A stretch of DNA of 64,000 bases from Arthrobacter sp. PGP41 (lineage in GTDB: Bacteria > Actinomycetota > Actinomycetes > Actinomycetales > Micrococcaceae): contig NZ_CP026514.1 in NCBI RefSeq assembly GCF_002953935.1, positions 3,472,001 through 3,536,000 of the forward strand. Direction: 5' to 3'. The translations under genes and the position numbers were made by a program. Shown piece after piece: positions 40,898-48,487 of this stretch. The notes beneath the pieces are model-generated. The model saw nothing but the letters and a program-made list of their open reading frames with translations, did no database searches and was not told the origin of the DNA. Numbering within the stretch: the first letter of the stretch is position 1; each line of letters begins with the position of its first letter.

Positions 40898-42840
40898 CCC
40901 ACGGCCGCCACTGGTGGAGCCCCCGCCGGCCGGCCGGTTGAAAGCCGGGCCGTGCCCTGGCCCCCGCCCGCTTGGCGGGGCGTTGCCGCGGATACCTCTG
41001 CGGCAACGGCTGCGGCGGCGCGGGACACCGCGTCAACCTTCTTAAGCTCCGCCTTGATCTCCCGGATGCGGACGTCCTTTTCGAGGGCGTACGTGGTGGC
41101 TGCCTTTTGCGCTGCCGATACCGAGTCCGTCAGCGAACGGTGGTGCTCGTCCGCGATCTCCGTGAAGTGGTCCCGGGTGGCGCGCTGAACCAGCCGCAGC
41201 CGGTCCTTCAGCTGTTTGCCTACCTGGAACGTGACATCGTCCAGCTGGCGGCGTACCAACGCCTTGGCTTCGCCCTGACGGCGCTTGAGCCGCGCTTCCT
41301 GGTCTTCCCGGAACGCTTTGCGCCCCAGCAACAGTCCGGCCCCTACGGAGAGGGGATTAATCAGAGCCATCCCGAAGATCCCCGTCAGGAGACCGAACAT
41401 CAGGACACCGCCGTAGGACCCGCGCATGCCGATCAGGACCTTCTGCACCGGGTTGATGCGTCCGTCGTCGAGCGTTGGCATCTCGTCCACGGGGTCCAGG
41501 GCGTCCCCGGTGTCGGAGACGCGGAACACCGGCAGGGTGACTTCATCCGCAGCGAAGTGTTCTGCCACCTGCGCCGCCAGCCACTGGGCCCGCTCACTGG
41601 TCCACACGAAGGTGTCCGAGATGGCGGCCGCCGCGCATTCCTCGAGCCATTTGGAGAACTGCGGCCAGGTGGGTCCCGGATCGCCTTGGTCAATGGCTGC
41701 TTCGGCTTCCCGCTGGATCCGCCGCAGCCTGTCCCGGAGGTCATACTCCATGTCCGCAATCAGGTCGCTGATGCCGTCGTTGAGGGTGATCTGCCACCGC
41801 GCGGAGCGTTTCCGCAGATCGTCCGCCTCAGCTTTGGCCAACTCCAGCCCCGCGATCATCCGGGGCGTACCCTGCGGGTTCTCGAGGGCTTCAAGCTCGG
41901 ACTGCAGCGAGAGCCGCAAGTTTTCCGTAACTGAAAGCAGGTCCTGGCTCGCCGAACGCCGCTGGAGGCGCTGTGCCTTTCCCACAATCTCGTTCCGCAG
42001 GTACGTAATCAGCACCGGGAAGCCCGATTCGGCGTTGAGCTCGGCATCCTGCAGCCGGGAAGCCTCAAGCCGCAGGTCGGAGGACACGGGGTAAAGCGGG
42101 ATGTCCGGTGCAACCTGGGCCAGGTGGCCCCTGTCCAGCTCCTCCACGCGACGCCATTCCGGGTAAAGGTCCGTCTTGGACAGGACTCCCACCACACTGG
42201 GAGTGATCCGCATGGCCTGCCGGAGGAAGCGCAGTTCCGGTTCGGTGTATTCCTGCGAGGCGTCGCTGACCAGCAGCATGGCATCCGCCATGGGCAGTGC
42301 GGTGAGGGTGGTCAGGGTGTGCGAGGATCCCATGCCGCCAACGCCCGGGGAGTCGATAACGGTGAGCCCGCCGGTCAGTAGCCTGCGAGGAAGGCATACC
42401 TCGGCGGCCACCAGTTTCTTGCTGTTGCCTGGGTTGCCGCGTTCTGAAACGAAGGCGGCGAGTTCGGCGATGTTGACGGGCTGCCGCTCCACGTTTCTTT
42501 CGTCGGGGGCATCCGTACCGTCTTTTGGCACCAGGATGCTCGCCGAGGCGGGATCGCCGTAGCGGACCATTGTGGGGACGGAGGTGGCGATGTCGTCATC
42601 CACCGGGCACACAGGGGCATTGACCAGGGCATTGATGAGTTTGCTCTTGCCCTGCTTGAATTCGCCGACGACGATCACCCGGATACTCGGGTCCTTCAAC
42701 CTTGCCATGGTTTGGTCGAGGCGTTTGCGGAGATCCGCCCTGTCCCCCGCGCCCACCAGCTGAAGGCCTTGCTCCACCAGCTTGATGAGCTGCCCCGCGT
42801 TTGCCGGCGTTGGCTGCCCTGCCGATCCTTCTTCTGCCAC
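40894..42840 (-). CDS. Dynamin-like GTPase, IniA-like
   Basis: A 648-residue dynamin-family protein. The P-loop is VVGEFKQGKSKLINALV (about 55-71), G3 is VIDSPGVGGMGSS, and G4 VLSKTD. A hydrophobic hairpin at about 470-510 (GVLMFGLLTGIFGMALINPL, then VGAGLLLGRKAF) would insert in the membrane. A helical stalk with a basic coiled coil follows (ARLKRRQGEAKALVRRQLDD). This is the layout of mycobacterial IniA, a membrane-fission dynamin. A 14-bp hairpin lies between its start and the IniB-like gene upstream. The C-terminal tail is Ala/Pro/Gly-rich. Confidence 0.88.
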   Translation of the reverse strand: MAEEGSAGQPTPANAGQLIKLVEQGLQLVGAGDRADLRKRLDQTMARLKDPSIRVIVVGEFKQGKSKLINALVNAPVCPVDDDIATSVPTMVRYGDPASASILVPKDGTDAPDERNVERQPVNIAELAAFVSERGNPGNSKKLVAAEVCLPRRLLTGGLTVIDSPGVGGMGSSHTLTTLTALPMADAMLLVSDASQEYTEPELRFLRQAMRITPSVVGVLSKTDLYPEWRRVEELDRGHLAQVAPDIPLYPVSSDLRLEASRLQDAELNAESGFPVLITYLRNEIVGKAQRLQRRSASQDLLSVTENLRLSLQSELEALENPQGTPRMIAGLELAKAEADDLRKRSARWQITLNDGISDLIADMEYDLRDRLRRIQREAEAAIDQGDPGPTWPQFSKWLEECAAAAISDTFVWTSERAQWLAAQVAEHFAADEVTLPVFRVSDTGDALDPVDEMPTLDDGRINPVQKVLIGMRGSYGGVLMFGLLTGIFGMALINPLSVGAGLLLGRKAFREDQEARLKRRQGEAKALVRRQLDDVTFQVGKQLKDRLRLVQRATRDHFTEIADEHHRSLTDSVSAAQKAATTYALEKDVRIREIKAELKKVDAVSRAAAAVAAEVSAATPRQAGGGQGTARLSTGRPAGAPPVAAVG

Positions 42841-42893
42841 AGTGTGTCCTTTGCCTCAAGTCTGGGAATTGGGACGTGGGGTGAGCCCCGAAA

Positions 42894-42927
42894 TGCCCGG
42901 CAGGAGGGAGAAACCTCCTGCCGGGCA
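42894..42927 (-). terminator. Perfect 14-bp hairpin between the IniB-like and IniA-like genes
   Basis: TGCCCGGCAGGAGG and CCTCCTGCCGGGCA are exact complements around a 6-nt loop. It lies 22 nt after the IniB-like stop and 54 nt before the IniA-like start. It looks like an internal terminator, partial or conditional, that would make IniB more abundant than the dynamins. On the minus strand TTTCGGG follows. Confidence 0.75.
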
Positions 42928-42948
42928 CTCCGCCGCGCCCGGGGATGC

Positions 42949-44031
42949 CTAGCCGGCGACTGAATCGTCGATGGCCGTGTTGACCTCGCTGTCTTCCACG
43001 TACACGTCTGCGTTGGTGGAGTTGTCCTCGGTGTGGGTCAACTCGGTCTCGGAGTTGTCCTGGAACGAGTCTTCGATCGCAACCTCGGTGGTGTTGGTCT
43101 CCGCGGTGGAGTTGTCCTGGAACGAGTCCTCGATCGCAACCTCGGTGGTGTTGGTCTCCGCGGTGGAGTTGTCCTGGAACGAGTCCTCGATCGCAACCTC
43201 GGTGGTGTTGGTCTCCGTGATTGAGTTGTCCGTGTTGTCCACACTGTTGTCGGAGTTGTCGTTGAAGGAATCCTCGACGGCGACATCCAGCTCGGTGGAG
43301 GTCTCCGAGTTGTCGTTGTAGGAGTCGTTGACGGAGTTATCCGAGTTGTCGTTGAACGAATCAGCCACATCGACATCGAGGTCGGTGTTGAAGGAGTCGT
43401 CGATGTCCGTCTTCTCGTTGCCGATGTTGACGTCGCCGCCGGCGTGGACCGAGTTGTCCGTGGAGTTGTCGGTGGAATTGTCCGTGTTGTAGGAATCGCT
43501 GATGTTATTGGAGTCCCGGACGTATGCGTCGTCGCCCGCTGCGACGGAACGGTCCCCGGAGGCGATGACGGAGTCGTTGTCGAACCACTGCTCAACGTCG
43601 CCCTCGGCCCAGATGTTCTGGTTGACGGACTGGTCAACGATGTTGTCCCGGTCATCCACCGTTGAGGTGTAGGAGTAGTTGTTCACCACATGGTGGAGCT
43701 GCTGGACCGCGTGGGCGTGATCATCGTGGTCGTGGTGTCCGCCCCCGCCGCCACCCGCAGGAGGAGTATATCCGGCGCCGCCACCGCCGATGTGGCCGGT
43801 CCAGGACGTGTTGCCGCCGGTGTTGTACTCGCGGTCGAACCGGGAGGTGTTGGTGGTGACTGGCGCGTAGTCCAGGACTACAGGCATTGCGGCATCCACA
43901 TCTGCGGAGCAGACTTCACCGAGGCCGTGGTCTTCCAGAACCTTCTCGGGATCGTCCAGGAAGTCCTGTGCGGCTTGGCGGTCGCCGAAGAGGTGCATCA
44001 GGAACTGGACGAGATCGTTTGCGAGTGTCAT
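42949..44031 (-). CDS. IniB N-terminal domain protein with acidic Asn/Asp/Ser repeats
   Basis: A 360-residue, very acidic protein. Residues about 1-60 (MTLANDLVQFLMHLFGDRQA, then DPEKVLEDHGLGEVCSADVD) match the IniB N-terminal domain. A Gly-rich stretch and a His-rich stretch (HHDHDDHAHAVQQLHH, about 100-120) follow. The remaining 230 residues are low-complexity repeats dominated by DNS, NDNS and EDSF motifs, including three tandem copies of QDNSTAETNTTEVAIEDSF-like 19-mers (about 270-326). There is no signal peptide or membrane helix. It sits first before the dynamin pair, as in mycobacterial iniBAC. GAGGA precedes the ATG. Function is unknown; the repeats could form a stack or polymer. Confidence 0.82.
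   Translation of the reverse strand: MTLANDLVQFLMHLFGDRQAAQDFLDDPEKVLEDHGLGEVCSADVDAAMPVVLDYAPVTTNTSRFDREYNTGGNTSWTGHIGGGGAGYTPPAGGGGGGHHDHDDHAHAVQQLHHVVNNYSYTSTVDDRDNIVDQSVNQNIWAEGDVEQWFDNDSVIASGDRSVAAGDDAYVRDSNNISDSYNTDNSTDNSTDNSVHAGGDVNIGNEKTDIDDSFNTDLDVDVADSFNDNSDNSVNDSYNDNSETSTELDVAVEDSFNDNSDNSVDNTDNSITETNTTEVAIEDSFQDNSTAETNTTEVAIEDSFQDNSTAETNTTEVAIEDSFQDNSETELTHTEDNSTNADVYVEDSEVNTAIDDSVAG
43054..43224 (-). repeat. Three tandem 57-bp units in the iniB-like gene
   Basis: Near-identical 57-bp units begin at 43054, 43111 and 43168, each encoding 19 residues; a truncated fourth starts at 43225. Only a few bases differ, so the repeats are recent and could vary in number between strains. Confidence 0.92.
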
Positions 44032-44180
44032 TTGATTGTCCTCAATCTTCTCTGAGTTGCGGAGCGCTCGGCGTCCTTTAACCGGGCTTGCATCAAACGT
44101 ATGGTTCGGGCCAAGGACCGGGCATCGGGCCGCTTCCCCCTACTGGATGGCTTTCCGCCGGGGAATCGCGTCCCGTGCCG

Positions 44181-44198
44181 TTAGGGCATTAGGGGTTA
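44181..44198. promoter_or_regulatory. TTAGGG direct repeat upstream of iniB-like gene
   Basis: TTAGGGCATTAGGGGTTA lies at the regulator's stop, about 150-165 nt upstream of the iniB-like ATG. A related CCCCTATT core (48424-48431) lies about 95 nt upstream of the Hsp70-like gene. It may be a regulator site; evidence is only the shared core. Confidence 0.3.
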
Positions 44199-46262
44199 TT
44201 CCGGCGCAGCGTCTTCGGGACCCAAGGCAAGGCGGAGCCTGGTCAGCAGGTCGGAGCGGTTTTCCGCGCCCAGGCGGCGGCGCATCCTGGCGATGTGGTG
44301 TTCAGCGGTCCGCGGGGAAATGTAGATGGCCTCGCCGATCTCGCGGTACGTCTTGCCCTCGAGCACCAGGCGGGCCACTTCCTTTTCCCTTTCGCTCAGC
44401 CCGGAACCGTCCGGCTGCAGGCTGCCGGCCGCTTCAGCGGCGGGGGCAGGGGTGCTGCGGGCCGCGGGGCCGGATGAGCCGTTGACTGCCGGACTGACCT
44501 GGGGATGAAGGTCCCTGGCACAGGACAGCAGCCGCACCATGTCCTTGCGCTCCTCTGCCTTCGCCGCTGCATGCCCGGCCAGCCTGGCGCCTTCCCAGGG
44601 CATCCCCACCCTGCCGAGCCCCCGGGCAGCGACCTCCACATCAGCGGGGGTCAGCCTCCCGGCCAAGACCGACACCCAGGCCTTGCCTGCGGCGGCAAGC
44701 ACCGCGGCAAGGTGGCTGTCACGGGCCGCCCGTGCCAGGGCTGCCGCATGGGGAGCGAGTCCCGCAGGGTCTTCGCTCAGCAACGCTGCCTGGACCGCCG
44801 CCCAATGGAAGGGCACGGCCCACAGCGGCGGATCGCCCAGCCGGTCAAGAAGCTGCCACGCTTCGGTGAGGTAGTGCGCCACCCGCCGGGTCTCCCTGAG
44901 CCGGGCCGCCGTGATCATCAGTTCGCCCCACGGCAGGAGGCTGTAAAGGTCCACCGACGTGTGGAGCATTGCTTCACGGGCCCGCTCCCACGCCATGATG
45001 AGTTCCGGCACGTCTCCGCTCCGCCGGGCCAGCCCGACTTCCAAGGCTGCGCGCAGGAACTCGTCCCTGGGCACGAGCGGCCAGTGGTTCGCTTTGGAGG
45101 CCTCATTGATTGCGAGCCGGGCATCCTCGAGCTTGTCCTGCTGCATGGCAGACCAGGCCTGAAGCAGGAAAAGCCTGGGCTTCGCGGCATTGCCGCCCTG
45201 GCCGGCAGCAGTGGCAGACCGGCACACGGTTTCCGCCAGCCGCGGTTCCCCGCCGTGCAGTGCCAGGAGGGCAGCGATTGCGGCCGGCGTCTCCGGAAGC
45301 GGAAGCGCCGCGTTTGCCGCGTTGAACATGTCCGAGGCATGGATCAGGACAGGCAGTGCCTGGTGCGGGTCCGCGCTGACTGACTCGTAGATCCCCTTCC
45401 CTGTTTCTGCCAACGTGGCAGCCAGGAGGGTGGGAGAAGCGGGTGGAGCGCCTGGCTGGAAAAGTGCTTCCGCGCCGGCCCGGTTGCCGCACCCGATCAG
45501 GGCCACCGCCGCGAGCGGGGCTGATGGTCCAATCCGGGTGGCCCCCAGCCAGCTGTACACGTCCGCCGCCCGCGCCAGCATACCGCGCTGGGCCCAGACT
45601 GCTGCGGCCACGTCCACTCCCCGGCGCACGTCGGGCGGATCGTCAGCCACCAGCAGCGAGTCGATGATTCGGGTGGCTGCGTCCAGGTCGCCGTTCGCTG
45701 CTGCGGCCTGGGCACGGCGGGCGGCGGTCGCTGCTTCGTCGGCCCCTGCCAGCAGGGCTTCACCATAGAGCTGGGACGCCAGCGCAGGATCATGCTCGAG
45801 CGCCTTGTCGGCCGCATGCTCGAGTTCAGCTGCCACGCGGGGATCTGCCAGGCCACCGCGTGCCAGTTCGCGGGCGAAATCGCCAAGGGGCACGCCGTCC
45901 CTGGCGTACGCCGTGACGAGCTCACGCTGGAGCGCATGGACCTTGGCGGTGGGGGCGACGGCAAGCAGGGCTTGCTGCGCCGGCCCCACCACGGTCCCGT
46001 CCGCCGTCAGGAGTCCTGCAGCTTCTGCCCGTTCCACGAGGACGGCAAGGCTTTGCACGTCACCGCTGTCGAGCCTGCGCTGGAGGTCCGCTGGCAGTGG
46101 TCCAGGCAAAACGAAACCGACGGAAAGGGCCAGCAGCAATTCGCGTACGGCAACGTTCTCGCCTTTGAGCTGCCGGGCCATCTGCTCGGCGGCGCCGGGC
46201 TCCTGCCCGTGGTGGTTCAGCTCCGGCAACAGGGACACCGGCCGGATCTCATTCCCGGTCAT
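44196..46262 (-). CDS. LuxR-family regulator with TPR-like helical repeats
   Basis: A 688-residue regulator. The C-terminus is a LuxR helix-turn-helix (SEREKEVARLVLEGKTYREI, YISPRTAEHHIARMRRRL). Upstream, residues about 100-580 are Ala/Leu-rich helical repeats (for example YGEALLAGADEAATAARRAQ), TPR-like. The N-terminus begins where a LAL/MalT regulator would already be past its ATPase: no Walker A is seen. It starts (ATG 46262; TTG 46268 is an alternative) 2 nt from the Hsp70-like stop, so the two are translationally coupled. It probably controls the IniB/dynamin genes just downstream. Confidence 0.82.
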   Translation of the reverse strand: MTGNEIRPVSLLPELNHHGQEPGAAEQMARQLKGENVAVRELLLALSVGFVLPGPLPADLQRRLDSGDVQSLAVLVERAEAAGLLTADGTVVGPAQQALLAVAPTAKVHALQRELVTAYARDGVPLGDFARELARGGLADPRVAAELEHAADKALEHDPALASQLYGEALLAGADEAATAARRAQAAAANGDLDAATRIIDSLLVADDPPDVRRGVDVAAAVWAQRGMLARAADVYSWLGATRIGPSAPLAAVALIGCGNRAGAEALFQPGAPPASPTLLAATLAETGKGIYESVSADPHQALPVLIHASDMFNAANAALPLPETPAAIAALLALHGGEPRLAETVCRSATAAGQGGNAAKPRLFLLQAWSAMQQDKLEDARLAINEASKANHWPLVPRDEFLRAALEVGLARRSGDVPELIMAWERAREAMLHTSVDLYSLLPWGELMITAARLRETRRVAHYLTEAWQLLDRLGDPPLWAVPFHWAAVQAALLSEDPAGLAPHAAALARAARDSHLAAVLAAAGKAWVSVLAGRLTPADVEVAARGLGRVGMPWEGARLAGHAAAKAEERKDMVRLLSCARDLHPQVSPAVNGSSGPAARSTPAPAAEAAGSLQPDGSGLSEREKEVARLVLEGKTYREIGEAIYISPRTAEHHIARMRRRLGAENRSDLLTRLRLALGPEDAAPE

Positions 46263-46264
46263 GG

Positions 46265-48334
46265 TCAAACCGCCGGTTCAGCGGCCGTGGCCGGATCGGT
46301 GGCTGGCGCGGACTCCGTGGCCATGGACGCCGTGGGCTCCGGTGCCGGAGGCGACGGCTCCTCCGTTACGGGCGGAGGGGGTTCCTCCGCCACAGGCGGC
46401 GGTGGCTCCTCCGTCACCAGGGGAGATGGCTCCTCCGTCGCAGGCGGGGGCTCCTCGGTCACCGGGGGAGGCGGTTCCTCCGTCACAGGCGGCGGTGGCT
46501 CCTCGGTCGCAGGCGGGTCCACCGGGACAGGGCTCGCCGTCCCCGTTTCACCTGGCACTGGCTCGCTTGTTCCCGGAACAGGATCAGTACTACCGGCAGG
46601 GGCGGCGGGAGCGGCCAGGGGCTCCGTCACTCCACCTGCACCAGCTCCCGGGGCGGCAGTCGTACCGGGAGCGGTGTCAAGGGCGCCCGTGACGCCGGAG
46701 CCCGCAGCCGCCAGCTCCCCGTCGGCGCTGGACGCCGGCCTGCTGGTGGGCGAGGCTGCCACTTCCAGGCCCACGGTGCCCGGGGCGGAGTCCTTCGTGC
46801 TGGCACTGGCTTCGATGCCCCTGGCAGGTTCCTGCGCCTCCGCGCCGGCACCGGCCGCTGCCGCGCCTCCGGTTCCGCCGCCACCGGAACCGGCTGAGGA
46901 AGAATCCTTCTCGGGGGCGGCGTCCGCTTTGGGGGTAAAGATGGATGTCAGGCTGCTCAGGCCCTCGGGGCTCTGGGCCGCGGTGGCCGAGAGGACAGTG
47001 AACGCGGCAGCAGCGGCCGCGATGGCGGTCAGCCGCACCGTAGGCTTCGGCGCGTGAGCACCGCCCCGGTGTCCGTGCTGGCCGTGCGCGGCACCCTGCC
47101 CTGCGGCTCCAGCCATGGCGCCTGCCGCCGTCGTGCTCTTCCGGGACCAGCTCGCCGGCCGCCCGGGTACGTGGCCCGGTGCGGCGCCTTCAGGTGCCGC
47201 GGCGGGGCCCGCTTCCGCCGCCGCCTGCGCCGCAATCTCGGCGGCGGCCGCCTCCCGCGCCAGGACAGCCGCGGCGGCAGCACCGAGGCAGATGGAGGAC
47301 TTGGGATCAGCGTCGACGGCGATGGGGCGGTCCAGCTGTTCGGAGACTATCTGCGCAACGAGGGGGATCCTCGAGGACCCGCCAATGAGGAGCACGGCGG
47401 AAAGATCCGCCGGTGCCAGCTTCAAGTCGGCCAGGGACTGTTCCAGCGCGTCCACCGTGTCCCGGATGGGCTCGTCGATCAGTGCCTCGAACTCGGACCT
47501 GACCAGGCGCACCTGCTGCTGGAATCCCGGCAGCAGGACGGAGATGCTGGCTTCACTGTCCGCGGAGAGCGCTTCCTTGGCTTCCACGCATTCGCGCTGC
47601 AGCCTGGCCAGCGCCGCACGGGCCCCGGGATCGGACGTGTCGAGGCTGGAGAGGGCGCCGCCGGTATTCCCTGCAACGTAGCGCAGGACCGCCGCATCAA
47701 AGTCGGCTCCCCCGAGGTTTTCGATGCCCTCAGGGCGGCCCAGCAGGTCAAAACGGTTGCTGCCGGCCTTCCGCAGGACCGCTGTGTCAAAGGTTCCGCC
47801 GCCAAGGTCGTAGACCGCGATGGTACTTCCCTCTTCCACCCGCACCTGGGAGGCGTAATGCAGGGCTGCAGCTTCCGGCTCCGTCACCAGGGCAACGTCC
47901 TGCAGGTTCCTGGCGGCCAGGGCTTCCTTCAGGAGCGAGGTGCGGTGGCTGCCCCAGGCGGCCGGGTGGGTCAGGATGATTTCCGACGGCGGCGCCCCCT
48001 CGCGTTCCTCCGCGCGGTCCGCCACCCAGCGGGCCATGGTGGCGAAGACGTCCTCGGCCGGCAGGGAGAGCGTGCCCACGGAGATCGGCACGGCGTCGCC
48101 CACCCGGCGCTTGAATTCCCGCACCACCCGGGCCGGGAAATCAAGGCCGCGGCGTTCCGCAGCTTCCCCCACCAGGATGGGGCCTTCCTCCGGGTAAAAC
48201 AGCACGGAGGGTACCGAGGTTCCACGGATTCCCAGTGGCAGGCACTCGGGAGACGAAGAAGTTCCTTGATCAAAGCGTGCAACGGCAGCAGCAGTGAAGC
48301 TGGTCCCGACGTCAATGGCCAGAACGTAGCTCAT
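46265..48334 (-). CDS. Membrane-anchored Hsp70-like ATPase with Pro-rich repeat tail
   Basis: A 689-residue protein. Residues 1 to about 375 are a DnaK/actin-type ATPase: AIDVGTSFTAAAVARF (phosphate 1), VTEPEAAALHYAS, VYDLGGGTFDTAVLR (phosphate 2) and LLIGGSSRIPLVAQIV (adenosine). No substrate-binding domain follows. Instead there is an Ala/Gly/His-rich linker, one membrane helix at about 440-460 (VRLTAIAAAAAAFTVLSATA), and a disordered external tail ending in repeats of EEPPPPVTEE. The start at 48334 has TGAGGT upstream. It is the first gene of the operon with the LuxR regulator. Probably a membrane sensor or scaffold rather than a chaperone. Confidence 0.85.
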   Translation of the reverse strand: MSYVLAIDVGTSFTAAAVARFDQGTSSSPECLPLGIRGTSVPSVLFYPEEGPILVGEAAERRGLDFPARVVREFKRRVGDAVPISVGTLSLPAEDVFATMARWVADRAEEREGAPPSEIILTHPAAWGSHRTSLLKEALAARNLQDVALVTEPEAAALHYASQVRVEEGSTIAVYDLGGGTFDTAVLRKAGSNRFDLLGRPEGIENLGGADFDAAVLRYVAGNTGGALSSLDTSDPGARAALARLQRECVEAKEALSADSEASISVLLPGFQQQVRLVRSEFEALIDEPIRDTVDALEQSLADLKLAPADLSAVLLIGGSSRIPLVAQIVSEQLDRPIAVDADPKSSICLGAAAAAVLAREAAAAEIAAQAAAEAGPAAAPEGAAPGHVPGRPASWSRKSTTAAGAMAGAAGQGAAHGQHGHRGGAHAPKPTVRLTAIAAAAAAFTVLSATAAQSPEGLSSLTSIFTPKADAAPEKDSSSAGSGGGGTGGAAAAGAGAEAQEPARGIEASASTKDSAPGTVGLEVAASPTSRPASSADGELAAAGSGVTGALDTAPGTTAAPGAGAGGVTEPLAAPAAPAGSTDPVPGTSEPVPGETGTASPVPVDPPATEEPPPPVTEEPPPPVTEEPPPATEEPSPLVTEEPPPPVAEEPPPPVTEEPSPPAPEPTASMATESAPATDPATAAEPAV

Positions 48335-48487
48335 GGGGTACCTCAGGAATACTGTCGTTTCGCCTGCAAGCTTCATCACTAGCGAACGTCACCAAGGTAG
48401 CACCACGGCCGGACCGCGAACACCCCTATTGCTACAACGAATTGTTATTTCCGCGGCTTACGCCGTGCGATCGGAAGAAACCCCTGT

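Noticed and set aside
43054..43224. Regular 57-bp spacing suggested a CRISPR array
   Set aside because: The units are contiguous and in frame within a coding gene, with no unique spacers and no cas genes.
44196..46262. A frameshifted P-loop ATPase upstream of the LuxR regulator
   Set aside because: The frame upstream belongs to the Hsp70 gene with its own continuous motifs, so the regulator is intact as encoded.
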